Origin: Gyromitra esculenta
Taxonomy: Eukaryota; Ascomycota; Pezizomycetes; Pezizales; Discinaceae
NCBI GenBank assembly: GCA_038503075.1
Contig: JBCAML010000007.1
Coordinates: 372,001-436,000 of the forward strand
Direction of reading: 5' to 3'
DNA length: 64,000 nt
Each line of letters opens with the position of its first letter. Position 1 is the first letter of the stretch. The notes beneath the pieces were generated by a model that ran no database searches, had not been told where the DNA came from, and saw nothing but the letters and a program-made list of their open reading frames with translations. A program made the position numbers and the translations under genes. Shown in pieces: positions 37,347-46,791 of this stretch.

Positions 37347-37789
37347 TTTCATGGATTGACTTAGAAGATGAATCGTGGTTTGACTGGCGATTGTATCGTT
37401 GTTTGGATGGTTGGATAATTCCTTTGTTGTTCAGTTATGTTTAGGGATTGTGTGGAATAATGTCTTTGTGTTTTGGTTGTTCTCAGGCGGTTGTCGGTGT
37501 TACCAAAAAGCGGGGTATTTAAGGAAGGATTTCGGTCGTTGTTGTTCTTCTCTTCTTTTCTTTCCTTAAGCAACGTTCTCGTTTACCTTCTCTTGTAACT
37601 GTTGAAATACTATCTCGGTTCTACTCGAACCGCTGTCATTGCCACTTGCTGACTTATCTCGCCTTGAGATAGACCCCTCGTAGAACTTGTAGAAATACTG
37701 CACTCCTCGAACGTGTTAGTACCTCGCTTAAGTAGCACTGCTCACCTTCAGGGATACTGAAGGGCTTAACGAGGGACTGAACCGTGAGA
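37347..37789 (+). mobile_element. Solo LTR 1 (chromovirus), in the transposase DDE region
   Basis: 443 bp, starts TTTCATGG and ends CCGTGAGA. Flanked by TCCAT at 37,342-37,346 and 37,790-37,794. It splits the transposase just after the second catalytic Asp codon. Contains AAGCAACGT and the GGATA hairpin (37,745-37,763). Closest by eye to the LTRs of Gypsy-1. Confidence 0.92.
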
Positions 37790-38261
37790 TCCATCCTCCA
37801 TCAGCATAAACCCCGGATTTTCCTCCAGTAACCATTTGCACTCAGGCCATAAAAGAGGCTTACACACATGTTGAATATACCGCCAGGAATCAATTCCACG
37901 CCCATCTCCTCGTTTGATTTTGACAATTTTATATTTTTTTCCACGCCATGATTGTATTGTTTTAGGAGGCTTTTCTCCAAAGGTTTTAGCAGTAGCTCTT
38001 ATCTCTCGTGCATTTTGAAGCTCTTTCTCTTTCAATATTTTCCACTCCACAGACTCCTTCCATTCTTGATTGAGACTTTCCTCCTCCGCTTGATATTCAG
38101 CATTTAATTTGCATATCTCACTTCTTGCCGCTTCCCTCTCTTCCTCAGTCTCAGTATCCCACACGTGAAAAGGCCCCTTATGATTCCACATAATAAAGCC
38201 CCAACACATTACTGACGGCCCTTGTTTCTTTTTTGCTCCCACACAATCATCATGCCACTGT

Positions 38262-38386
38262 TTTCACGGTTGAGTTCCTCGCTAAGCCCTTCAGTATCCC
38301 TGAAGGTGAGCAGTGCTACTTAGGCGAGGTAACAACACGCTCAAAGAGTTCGGTGTTTCTACAAGTTCTACGAGGGGTCTATCTCA
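38262..38386 (-). repeat. Gypsy-1 3' LTR, last 125 bp
   Basis: Matches 60,582-60,706 of the 5' LTR with very few changes, then breaks off at TCTCA where Gypsy-2 is inserted (TCTCA at 38,382-38,386 is the surviving copy of that duplication). Confidence 0.88.
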
Positions 38387-39934
38387 TCTCAAGGAGCGAG
38401 ATTCTCGTCAAGCTCTCAGGTATCCCCCGAGATAAGCAGTGCTACTTGAACGAGAAACCAACGACAGGAAAATGTACGAAGATTCTACAGGCTCTACTAG
38501 TGGTTCAAGTTATGATGACTTGAAGACGGCGACGGCGAAAGATTACGAGGTGTAATCTGAGGTTGTATTCGTAAGATACAGTGAGTGTACAATAGAAGAC
38601 GTTGCTTAAAGAAAGAAGAAGGAAAAGTACAACAAGAGGGGAAATCCCTTCGCTTATATACCACATTCCAACTCGTTCGATGACAAAGACTTGACTCACT
38701 GCAACGGAAACCCAAAGAAACACAAGGAACAACAACGTAACACAACAACCTTGTACCCCTGTACCTGACGAACCAACGAAAACAGTTATCCATGAAAGTA
38801 CCCCCTCCCTTATAGCCATGAGCTCCTGCAAACACTAACCAGGCCTTCCTAGAGTTTATTCGGATATTGTTGGTGAAAGGCGTCCACCGCTTCAGTCTCC
38901 TTATGGTAATCAGCTGGTTCCCACGTAGGTAAGGCATAACCTGTCCATTCAATCAGATATTGCAGTTTCCCATGGTGAACACGAGAATCTAGGATACTCT
39001 CGACAAGGTATTCTTCGTGATCATTGACTTGGACCGGGGGTGGTGGTGGAATAATCTGACCCGGGAGTGGGTCAACAGGAGCAGCTTTGATTAGTGAAAC
39101 ATGAAATACCGGATGGTACTTCATTGACATTGGTAACTCCACCTCATATGCGTACGCTGAAATTACTCGTTTAATCGGGAATGGGCCACTCCATTTCCAG
39201 TCCAATTTTCTCGAGTTCCTCGTTGTCCTCATGTTTTTCATAGAAATGAAGACTTCGTCCTTAACTTTGAACAAGGGAGCGGGAGTACGATGTTGGTTCG
39301 TACTTGATTCAAAGACGTCTTGAGCAGTTTTCATCTGTACTCGTAGGAAGTCTCTGAGTTCTTCCATTTTGGAGGCGAAGTCGTTGGCGTCGAGGGTCTG
39401 GGGGGAGCGGTCATTAGGGACAATAGAAGTGTCAAACCGGGGATGATAGCCGTAATTCGCGAAGAAAGGTGTAGCCTTGGTACTAGCAGACTCTTGATTG
39501 TTGGCAGCAAACTCGGCAATGGGTAGCCACTTCGACCAATCATCTTGCTGGTAGGACACATAACAACGGAGGTATTGTTCCATTACGGCATTAAGGCGTT
39601 CAGTTTGTCCGTCAGTCTCTGGATGAAAAGAGGTAGACATACGGGCAGCAATGTTCAAACGCTGGCAGAGATGTTTCCAAAACTTCGCTGTGAACTGTGT
39701 TCCCCTATCGGAGGTTAAGTGGGACGGGAGTCCATGGAGTTTCCAAACATTTTGGAGGTACAATTCGGCGGTTTGCTCAGCATTAACAGTAGTATTGCAC
39801 GGAATAAGATGTCGCATCTTCGAGAGTCGGTCCAAAACAACCATAATGGTGTCAAAGCCGTTAGATTCTGGGAGGCCCGTGACAAAGTCCATTGATAACT
39901 CTTCCCAGGGGCGATTAGGGATTGGGAGTGGTTT
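38387..39934 (-). mobile_element. Gypsy-2: 3' end of a chromovirus inside the Gypsy-1 LTR
   Basis: The 3' LTR is 38,387-38,797 (411 bp, TTTCATGG...CCTTGAGA on the minus strand), preceded by the polypurine tract AAGGGAGGGGGTAC. The integrase/chromodomain part of pol runs upstream to 39,934, where Gypsy-3 interrupts it. The 5' part is missing. Its coding part is nearly identical to Gypsy-4. Confidence 0.88.
38849..39934 (-). pseudogene. Gypsy-2 integrase and chromodomain fragment
   Basis: Starts at KPLPIPNRPWEELSMDFVTG with the first integrase Asp, then TSDRGTQFTAKFW (second Asp) and ETDGQTERLNAVMEQYLR (Glu). A GPF.IKRVISAYAYEVELP barrel follows and a C-terminal chromodomain (EEYLVESILDSRVHHGKLQY... 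to WEPADY). A TAG close to the end truncates the tail relative to Gypsy-4. The chromodomain is thought to steer integration to H3K9-methylated chromatin in this clade. Confidence 0.85.
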
Positions 39935-40341
39935 TTTCATGGATGGACGTTTCGTTGGTTAGTTAGGTGCATGGGTATATGGTTGTTGCGTTTTGTTGTT
40001 CTTTGTGTTTTTCTGGTATTCCGTTACGATGAGTCATGATTTTGTCATCAAAGGAGTTGGGATCTTAGTATTTAAGCGAAGGGATTTCCCCTCTTGTTGT
40101 ACTTTTCTTCTTCTTTCTTTAAGCAACGTCTTCTATTGTACACTCACTGTATCTTACGAATACAACCTCAGATTACACCTCGTAATCTTTCGCCGTCGCC
40201 GTCTTCAAGTCATCATAACTTGAACCACTAGTAGAGCCTGTAGAATCTTCGTACATTTTCCTGTCGTTGGTTTCTCGTTCAAGTAGCACTGCTTATCTCG
40301 GGGGATACCTGAGAGCTTGACGAGAATCTCGCTCCTTGAGA
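39935..40341 (+). repeat. Gypsy-3 5' LTR
   Basis: U3 carries TATTTAAG at 40,069-40,076; a C/T-rich tract ends at AAGCAACGT (40,121-40,129), the likely transcript start; R-U5 holds the ACCTC-loop hairpin (40,170-40,188), a second hairpin (40,204-40,224) and the GGATA hairpin (40,296-40,314). From 40,121 to the end it is identical to the Gypsy-2 LTR. Confidence 0.9.
40069..40129 (+). promoter_or_regulatory. Predicted LTR promoter: TATA box to transcript start
   Basis: TATTTAAG at 40,069-40,076 lies 45 bp before AAGCAACGT at 40,121, separated by a pyrimidine-rich tract typical of fungal initiation sites. Other LTRs in the nest show the same layout (TATATAAG or TATTTAAG variants). Start position is inferred from the pyrimidine tract and the primer complementarity. 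Confidence 0.5.
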
Positions 40342-40354
40342 TTACGTTGCTTCC
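40342..40354 (+). promoter_or_regulatory. Primer-binding site, self-priming type
   Basis: TTACGTTGCTTCC follows the 5' LTR directly. It does not begin with TGG, so it does not match the 3' CCA end of a tRNA. Its ACGTTGCTT is the exact complement of AAGCAACGT at the predicted 5' end of the element's own RNA (40,121-40,129). Gypsy-1 has the same site at 60,569-60,581 (minus strand). Confidence 0.65.
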
Positions 40355-40398
40355 ATATCTACACCCTCTACCAATACCCGTCTACTTCCGACGTCACC

Positions 40399-41646
40399 AT
40401 GAGCAACCCCGCTCCCGCCCCCTGGACCTTCCCTACCTTTGAGAATTTCCAAGCCGCCGCCAATGCCGACCTCGCCTCCGCCTACGAGGAAATCCGCTCG
40501 CACTACCAACAGCGAGTAGATAACCTCACCTACGCAGACCTGCAACTTGAGGAAGCTACTCAAGAGAGAAATAACATGACGGCCAGGTTCAATACCTGCC
40601 AATCCCAGTTGCAGGCAGCCGAAGCGGAAATCGCCCGTCTCCAAAACGTCGCTCCCCCACCACCTGCACCATCGCCACCACCCCCTCCTGCTCACACTCA
40701 AGGAGGTCGCTCGGATAAGATGCCTGACCCAGATAAGTTCAATGGGTCTCGCGATAAACTCCCTGGATTTGTTCTGCAACTCAGATCAAAACTCTCGGTT
40801 AACACCGACCGCTTCTCCAACAGCAACAATATGATATTGTATGCTATTAGCCGTCTCGAGGGAGCTGCCCTCGAACAAATTCGCCACTCCGTCCTTCCTG
40901 ACGGAACTACCACCTGGAACTCCGCCGCCGATTTGATCACCGCCTTGGAAACAGCCTTTGGCGATCCCAACCCTCTCGGTACCGCCCGCCGCGAACTGCA
41001 CCAACTCCGACAAGGGAAGCGAGATTTCTCCGCCTACCTTGCCGACTTTCAACGCATCATGGGGCGCCTCAACTATGATGAGTCGGCCAAGAACGATGCT
41101 CTAGAGTTCGGCATGTCAGACGAGCTGAAAGAAGCGGTTGTAACCGTTGCCGACTTCCCCACCACCTTCACTTCCCTCTGCGCCTTCCTCCTCCGCCTGG
41201 ACAATCGAATCCGAGCAAGAAGGGAGGAGAAGAAAAATGCCGCCCGTAACACCATGGGACAATTCGCCGCCCCCGCCGCTGCCCCCGCCTCGTTTACTCC
41301 CGCTTCCTCCTCCTTTGCCCCTGGAGGACTTGTCCCTATGGATCTCTCCTTCGGTCGTACCTCCACCTCTCGCCCCGCCCCTGACCAACGATATGTCCAA
41401 GTAAACGGAAGAAGAAAATTGTCTCCTGAAGAGAAATCCTGGAGACAAACCAATAATCGTTGTCTGTTCTGCGCCGGGGAAGGGCACATCTTCTCAAATT
41501 GTCCTTCTGCCTCCAAGCGCCCCGCCATGAGAGGAGCCGTCATTAATGCCGCCGCCGCACCTCCAGCCCCTTCTGTTTTTCCGCCGCCTCTGCCTCCTCG
41601 CTTTCCTGCTTTCGATGCAGCAGACTCAGTTGAGTCTTTAAACTAA
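40399..41646 (+). CDS. gag: Gypsy-3 gag
   Basis: 415 residues, intact, from MSNPAPAPWTFPTFENFQAA to ...ESLN. Has an N-terminal coiled-coil-like helix, a proline-rich hinge, the capsid region (DKFNGSRDKLPGFVLQLRSK; LRQGKRDFSAYLADFQRI) and one CCHC zinc knuckle (CLFCAGEGHIFSNC). It forms the particle shell and binds the RNA. The stop TAA directly follows the slippery heptamer. Start chosen at the ATG (ACGTCACCATG) because the longer frame lacks an ATG. Confidence 0.88.
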   Translation: MSNPAPAPWTFPTFENFQAAANADLASAYEEIRSHYQQRVDNLTYADLQLEEATQERNNMTARFNTCQSQLQAAEAEIARLQNVAPPPPAPSPPPPPAHTQGGRSDKMPDPDKFNGSRDKLPGFVLQLRSKLSVNTDRFSNSNNMILYAISRLEGAALEQIRHSVLPDGTTTWNSAADLITALETAFGDPNPLGTARRELHQLRQGKRDFSAYLADFQRIMGRLNYDESAKNDALEFGMSDELKEAVVTVADFPTTFTSLCAFLLRLDNRIRARREEKKNAARNTMGQFAAPAAAPASFTPASSSFAPGGLVPMDLSFGRTSTSRPAPDQRYVQVNGRRKLSPEEKSWRQTNNRCLFCAGEGHIFSNCPSASKRPAMRGAVINAAAAPPAPSVFPPPLPPRFPAFDAADSVESLN

Positions 41647-41681
41647 TTCAACCGGAGTCGCCTTGTGACCCTGCTCCGGTT
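41637..41681 (+). promoter_or_regulatory. -1 ribosomal frameshift signal, Gypsy-3 gag/pol
   Basis: Slippery heptamer T_TTA_AAC in the gag frame (41,637-41,643), then the stop TAA. A 6-nt spacer is followed by a hairpin AACCGGAG (41,650-41,657) / CTCCGGTT (41,674-41,681), 8 perfect pairs with a 16-nt loop. The pol frame is open from just before the heptamer in frame -1. Confidence 0.8.
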
Positions 41682-44600
41682 CCTTTTTCTCCTTTGTCAG
41701 CATTCTCTATTTCTGGGTTTTCAGTGTCGAATATGTGCGTGGAGGATAATTTGGATGGGGAACACTTTGTAGTTTCATGTAGCCTTTCCCACCAAAATAA
41801 AGTTATAAAAACACACGCACTTCTTGACACTGGAGCCTCAGGGTTCGCTTTCATTGATGAAAACTTTGTGCGTCACCATTCCCTACCATTGTCTCCCCTT
41901 AAAACCCCTCGCCAATTAGAAGTCATTGACGGCCGAACAATTGCCTCGGGAGATATCACCAATCTTTGCCACTTGGAGCTTTCTATTCAACAACATAATG
42001 AAAAAGCTCCCTTCTTTGTCACCAAGCTAGGACACTACCCTCTAGTGCTCGGTATCCCGTGGATGAACCTTCATGACGTTCACCTACAATTCGCCAATAA
42101 AAGTATTGAATTCAACTCTGAGTTCTGCACCACCCACTGTGCCTCCAAACAACCTATTGTTTCCGTCGCCGCCATCCCACCTCCAGCTAAGCTTAACGCC
42201 GCCTTTATTGGAGCCGCCAGTTTCCGCATGCTCGCCAGGAAAAGGGGTATTCAGGTCTATTCAATGTCTCTATATGAAATAAACAAAGTCCTCGATAGCA
42301 AAACCACTAAAGAGGAATGGAGACAAAGAATACCCGCTGAGTATCACGAATACCTGGACATGTTTGATAAAGCAAAGGCCCAAGGACTCCCCCCTCGTCG
42401 CCCCTACGATCATCGCATCACCCTCCAAGAAGGCAAGGAACCACCATTTGGCCCCCTCTACGGTATGTCACGAGATGAACTTCTAGTCCTTAAGATGTAC
42501 ATCGAAGACAACCTAGAGAAGGGCTTTATTCGCGCCAGTTCGTCTTCTGCCGGTTCCCCAGTTCTCTTTGCCGCCAAACCTGATGGATCTCTCCGCCTTT
42601 GTGTCGACTACCGTGGCCTTAATGCTCTCACAGTTAAGGACCGATACACATCCCCCCTGATCAAAGAAACCTTAGACCGTCTTGCAAAGGCCCAATGGTA
42701 TTCAAAACTCGATCTTCGCGATGGCTTCCATCAAATTCGTATTGCCAAAGGAGAGGAATGGAAAACAGCCTTCCGAACTCGGTATGGCCTTTACGAATAC
42801 ATGGTAATGCCATTCGGCCTCACCAACGCCCCCGGGACCTTCCAATGCTTCGTCAATGACTCCCTTCGAGAATACTTGGACCTATTCTGCACAGCTTACC
42901 TCGACGATATCCTAATCAATAGTGATACCCTCACCGAGCATAAAATACACGTCAGAAAAGTCCTTGATGCTCTAAAGATCAATAATATCCTCCTCAAACC
43001 TGAGAAGTGCGAATTCCACGTACAGTCCATTAAATACCTCGGCCTAGTTCTCACACTCGAAGGTATCAAGATGGACGAGGATAAACTAAAAGCCGTCAGA
43101 GACTGGAATCGCCCAAAATCAGTCAAAGATGTTCAAGCTTTTCTCGGGTTCGCTAATTTTTACCATCGGTTCATCTTAGGATTCTCTCGTCTCTCCGCCC
43201 CCCTTACTGCCTTTACAAAAAAAGATGTAATTTTCGAATGAACCGTTGAAGCCGAACTTGCGTTTGAAACCCTTAAAGATGCATTCACCAAGGCTCCCGT
43301 ACTTATGCACTTCAATCCCCGTAAGAAAATCTTCGTAGAATCCGACGCATCAGACTTCGTATCCGGCGGTGTTCTTTCCCAACTAGACGATAACGGCATA
43401 CTCCACCCAGTGGCCTTCTTCTCAAAAAAGCATTCGCCTGCCGAATGCAATTACGAGATTTACGATAAGGAACTCCTAGCCATAATCCGCTGCTTTGAAG
43501 AATGGCGCCCAGAACTCGAAGGAGCCGAATTCCCCATCTCAGTTATCACCGATCATAAGAACTTGGAGTATTTCATGACTACCAAGCAGCTTAACTGGAG
43601 ACAAGTCAGATGGGCAGAGTACCTCTCTCGCTTCGATTTTATTATCACGTATCGACCCGGAGTCCAAGGTGGAAAACCAGATGCATTGACCAGGAGATCA
43701 GGAGATCTCCCTGAAGAAGGGGATAAAAGATTACAATATCAACACCAAGTAATCTTGAAAGAAAAGAACATTGATCCCAAGCTAAGTTTGTTTTCGGGTT
43801 CTTTATCAAATGAACCCGCTGAATTGGATGCCCCCCTGGAGATTTTAATGAACGAGGGATATATAGCTGACCCATTTCCACAAAAAATCCTATTAGCACT
43901 AAGAAAAGGCGAACAACAATCCAAGGAAATCACACTCGGTGATTGTTCCGAGATTAATAACCGACTCTTCTACCGCCATAAGCTCTATATTCCCGACCAT
44001 GATCCACTCCGCCTTCTTATTCTGCAACGACACCACGATGCCCCCTCCGCTGGCCACCCAGGACGTGAAAAATCCTTTGAGCTCATCTCCAGACATTTTT
44101 ATTGGCCAAAAATGAGAGAGTACATCGGACGGTACACAAGGAACTGCCATATCTGCTGACGAGCAAAACCCAGTACCCTTGGTACCCACGGTGTTTTAAA
44201 GCCCCTTCCAATTCCTAATCGCCCTTGTGAAGAGCTGTCAATGGACTTCGTCACCGGCCTCCCTGAGTCAAATGGTTTCGATGCGATAATGGTTATAGTG
44301 GACAGACTGTCCAAAATGCGACATCTAATTCCTTGCAACACCACGATCAATGCCGAACAAACCGCTGAACTCTATCTTCAAAATGTCTGGAAACTTCATG
44401 GACTACCCACGCATATTACGTCGGACAGAGGAACGCAGTTCACTGCGAAATTCTGGAAGCATTTATGTTCACGCCTAAATATTGCTGCTTGCATGTCCAC
44501 TTCTTTCCACCCAGAAACTGACGGTCAAACCGAACGCCTTAACGCCGTGATGGAGCAATATCTTCGCTGCTATGTCTCCTATCAACAAGACGACTGGTCA

Positions 44601-45320
44601 AAGTGGTTACCTATTGCTGAGTTCGCTGCAAATAACCAGGAATCTGCCAGTACAAAGGCTACCCCCTTCTTCGCGAACTATGGCTACCACCCCCGCTTCG
44701 ATACTTCCGTTATCCCTAACGATGGTTCTCCGCAGATGCTTGATGCTAATGACTTCGCGAAAAAAATGGAACACCTCAGGGACTTTCTTCGAACACAGAA
44801 GAGAGTGGCTCAAGACGTCTTCGAAGATAGTACCAATCGACACCGTGTCCCTGCGCCTTCGTTCAAGGTCGATGATGAAGTCTTCGTATCTATGAAGAAC
44901 ATGAGGACGACCAGGAATTCGAGGAAGCTGGATTGGAAATGGAGCGGCCCCTTTCCAATTAAACGGGTAATCTCTGCCCATGCCTACGAAGTCGAATTAC
45001 CAATTTCGATGAAATACCATCCGGTGTTTCACGTTTCACTCCTAAGGGCAGCCCCCACCGATCCCATTCCCGGCCAAATTATTGTGCCACCTCCTTCACT
45101 TCAGGTTAATAATCATGAGGAATACCTTGTGGAAAGTGTTCTCGACTCCCGTCTTCGCCGCGGTAAACTCCAATACCTGATTGAATGGACCGGTTATGCC
45201 CTACCTACCTGGGAGCCTGCTGAATACCATGAAGAAACAGAAGCAGTGGACTCCTTTCATCACAGATATCCGGCTAAACCCAGGAGAGACTTGGTTAAGG
45301 TTCGCAGGAGCTCACGGTGA
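41637..45320 (+). pseudogene. pol: Gypsy-3 pol (protease, RT, RNase H, integrase, chromodomain), two nonsense codons
   Basis: In -1 frame to gag. Protease active site DTGASG, RT with the catalytic YLDD (YLDDILINSD), RNase H ([15 protein letters not shown]), integrase zinc finger HH...CHIC, DDE core and chromodomain tail. Two premature stops, both transitions: TGA at about 43,239 where sisters have TGG (IFE-stop-TVEAE), and TGA at about 44,157 where sisters have CGA (CHIC-stop-RAK). Otherwise open, so recently inactivated. Confidence 0.88.
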
Positions 45321-45334
45321 TAAAGGGGGGCTAC

Positions 45335-45742
45335 TTTCATGGATGGACGTTTCGTTGGTTAGTTAGGTGCATGGGTATATGGTTGTGGCGTTTTGTTGTT
45401 CTTTGTGTTTTTCTGGTATTCCGTTACGATGAGTCATGATTTTGTCATCAAAGGAGTTGGGATCTTAGTATTTAAGCGAAGGGATTTCCCCTCTTGTTGT
45501 ACTTTTTCTTCTTCTTTCTTTAAGCAACGTCTTCTATTGTACACTCTCTGTATTTTACGAATACAACCTCGGATTACACCTCGTAATCTTTCGCCGTCGC
45601 TGTCTTCAAGTCATCATAACTTGAACCTTTAGTAGAGCCAGTAGAATCTTCGTACGCTCTCCTGTTGTTGGTTTCTCGTTCAAGTAGCACTGCTTATCTC
45701 GGGGGATACCTGAGAGCTTGACGAGAATCTCGCTCCTTGAGA
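45335..45742 (+). repeat. Gypsy-3 3' LTR
   Basis: 408 bp, preceded by CTAC and the polypurine tract. Nearly identical to the 5' LTR over U3, but about ten differences over R-U5. GGATA hairpin at 45,697-45,715. Followed directly by Gypsy-4 gag. Confidence 0.9.
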
Positions 45743-46194
45743 TCCTCCTTCGTCTAGACAACCGTATCCGAGCAAGAAGAGAGGAGAAGAAAAATGCTGC
45801 TCGCAACACCATGGGACAATTCACTGCCCCTGCCACCGCCCCCGCCGCCTTTATTCCCGCCTCCTCCTCCTTCGCCCCTGGGGGACTTGTCCCCATGGAT
45901 CTCTCTTTCGGCCGTACCTCCACTTCTCGCCCTGCCCCTGAACAACGCTACGTTCAAGTTAACGGGAGAAGAAAGCTATCGCCCGAAGAAAAGGCATGGA
46001 GACAGACCAATAACCGCTGTCTATTTTGCGCCGGAGAAGGACATATTTTTTCCAACTGCCCTCGCCTCCAGCAGCCTGCTGTGAGAGGAGCCGTCAACGC
46101 CGCCGCCGCTCACTCCTGCTCCTTCCGTTTTTCCACCACGCTTGCCACCTCGCTTGCCTTTGACGCAGCAGACTCAGTTGAGTCTTTAAACTAG
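45743..46194 (+). pseudogene. gag: Gypsy-4 gag, C-terminal part
   Basis: Starts at LLRLDNRIRARREEKKNAAR and includes the zinc knuckle CLFCAGEGHIFSNC, ending ...ESLN then TAG. The N-terminal two thirds are missing. The last part is slightly diverged from Gypsy-3 (HSCSFRFSTT where Gypsy-3 has an APPAP-type stretch), which suggests a local frameshift in this copy. Confidence 0.85.
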
Positions 46195-46791
46195 TTCAAC
46201 CAGAGTCGCCTAGTGGCCCTGCTGCAGTTCCTTTTTCTCCTTTGTCAGCGTTCTCTATTTCTGGGTTTTCAGTGTCGGATGTGTGTGTGGAGGATACTTT
46301 GGACGGGGAACATTTTGTAATTTCCTGTAGCCTTTCCCACCAAAATAAAACTATAAAAACACACGCACTTCTTGACACTGGAGCCTCAGGGTTTGCTTTC
46401 ATTGATGAAAACTTTGTGCGTCACCATTCTTTGCCCCTATCTCCCCTCAAAACCCCTCGTCAATTGGAAGTCATTGACGGCCGAACAATTGCCTTGGGAG
46501 ATATCACCCATCTTTGCCACCTAAAGCTCTCTATCCAACAACACACAGAAAGAGCCCCTTTTTTTGTCACCAAGCTAGGTCATTACACCCTAGTACTTGG
46601 TATTCCCTGGATGAACCTCCATGACGTTCATCTACAGTTCGCAAACAAAAGCATTGAATTTAACTCTAAATTCTGCACCACCCACTGTGCCCCCCAGCAA
46701 CCCATCGTCTCGGCCACCGCTATTCCTCCTCCTGCCAAACTCAATGCTGCCTTTATTGGCGCCGCCAGCTTCCGCTTACTTGCCAGGAAAA

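Larger units (their letters stand above)
39935..45742 (+). mobile_element. Gypsy-3: two-LTR chromovirus, probably a recombinant of two copies
   Basis: 5' LTR 39,935-40,341 (407 bp), 3' LTR 45,335-45,742 (408 bp), about 97% identical by eye. Internal order: PBS, gag, frameshift site, protease-RT-RNase H-integrase-chromodomain, polypurine tract AAAGGGGGG at 45,322-45,330. The flanks do not match: GGTTT at 39,930-39,934 versus TCCTC at 45,743-45,747. The left side sits in Gypsy-2 pol, the right side in Gypsy-4 gag. So this is not a single clean insertion but the product of recombination between two sister copies. Confidence 0.88.

Noticed and set aside
39935..45742. Gypsy-3 as one intact, simply inserted element
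   Set aside because: The 5-bp flanks do not match (GGTTT versus TCCTC) and the two sides lie in different elements.
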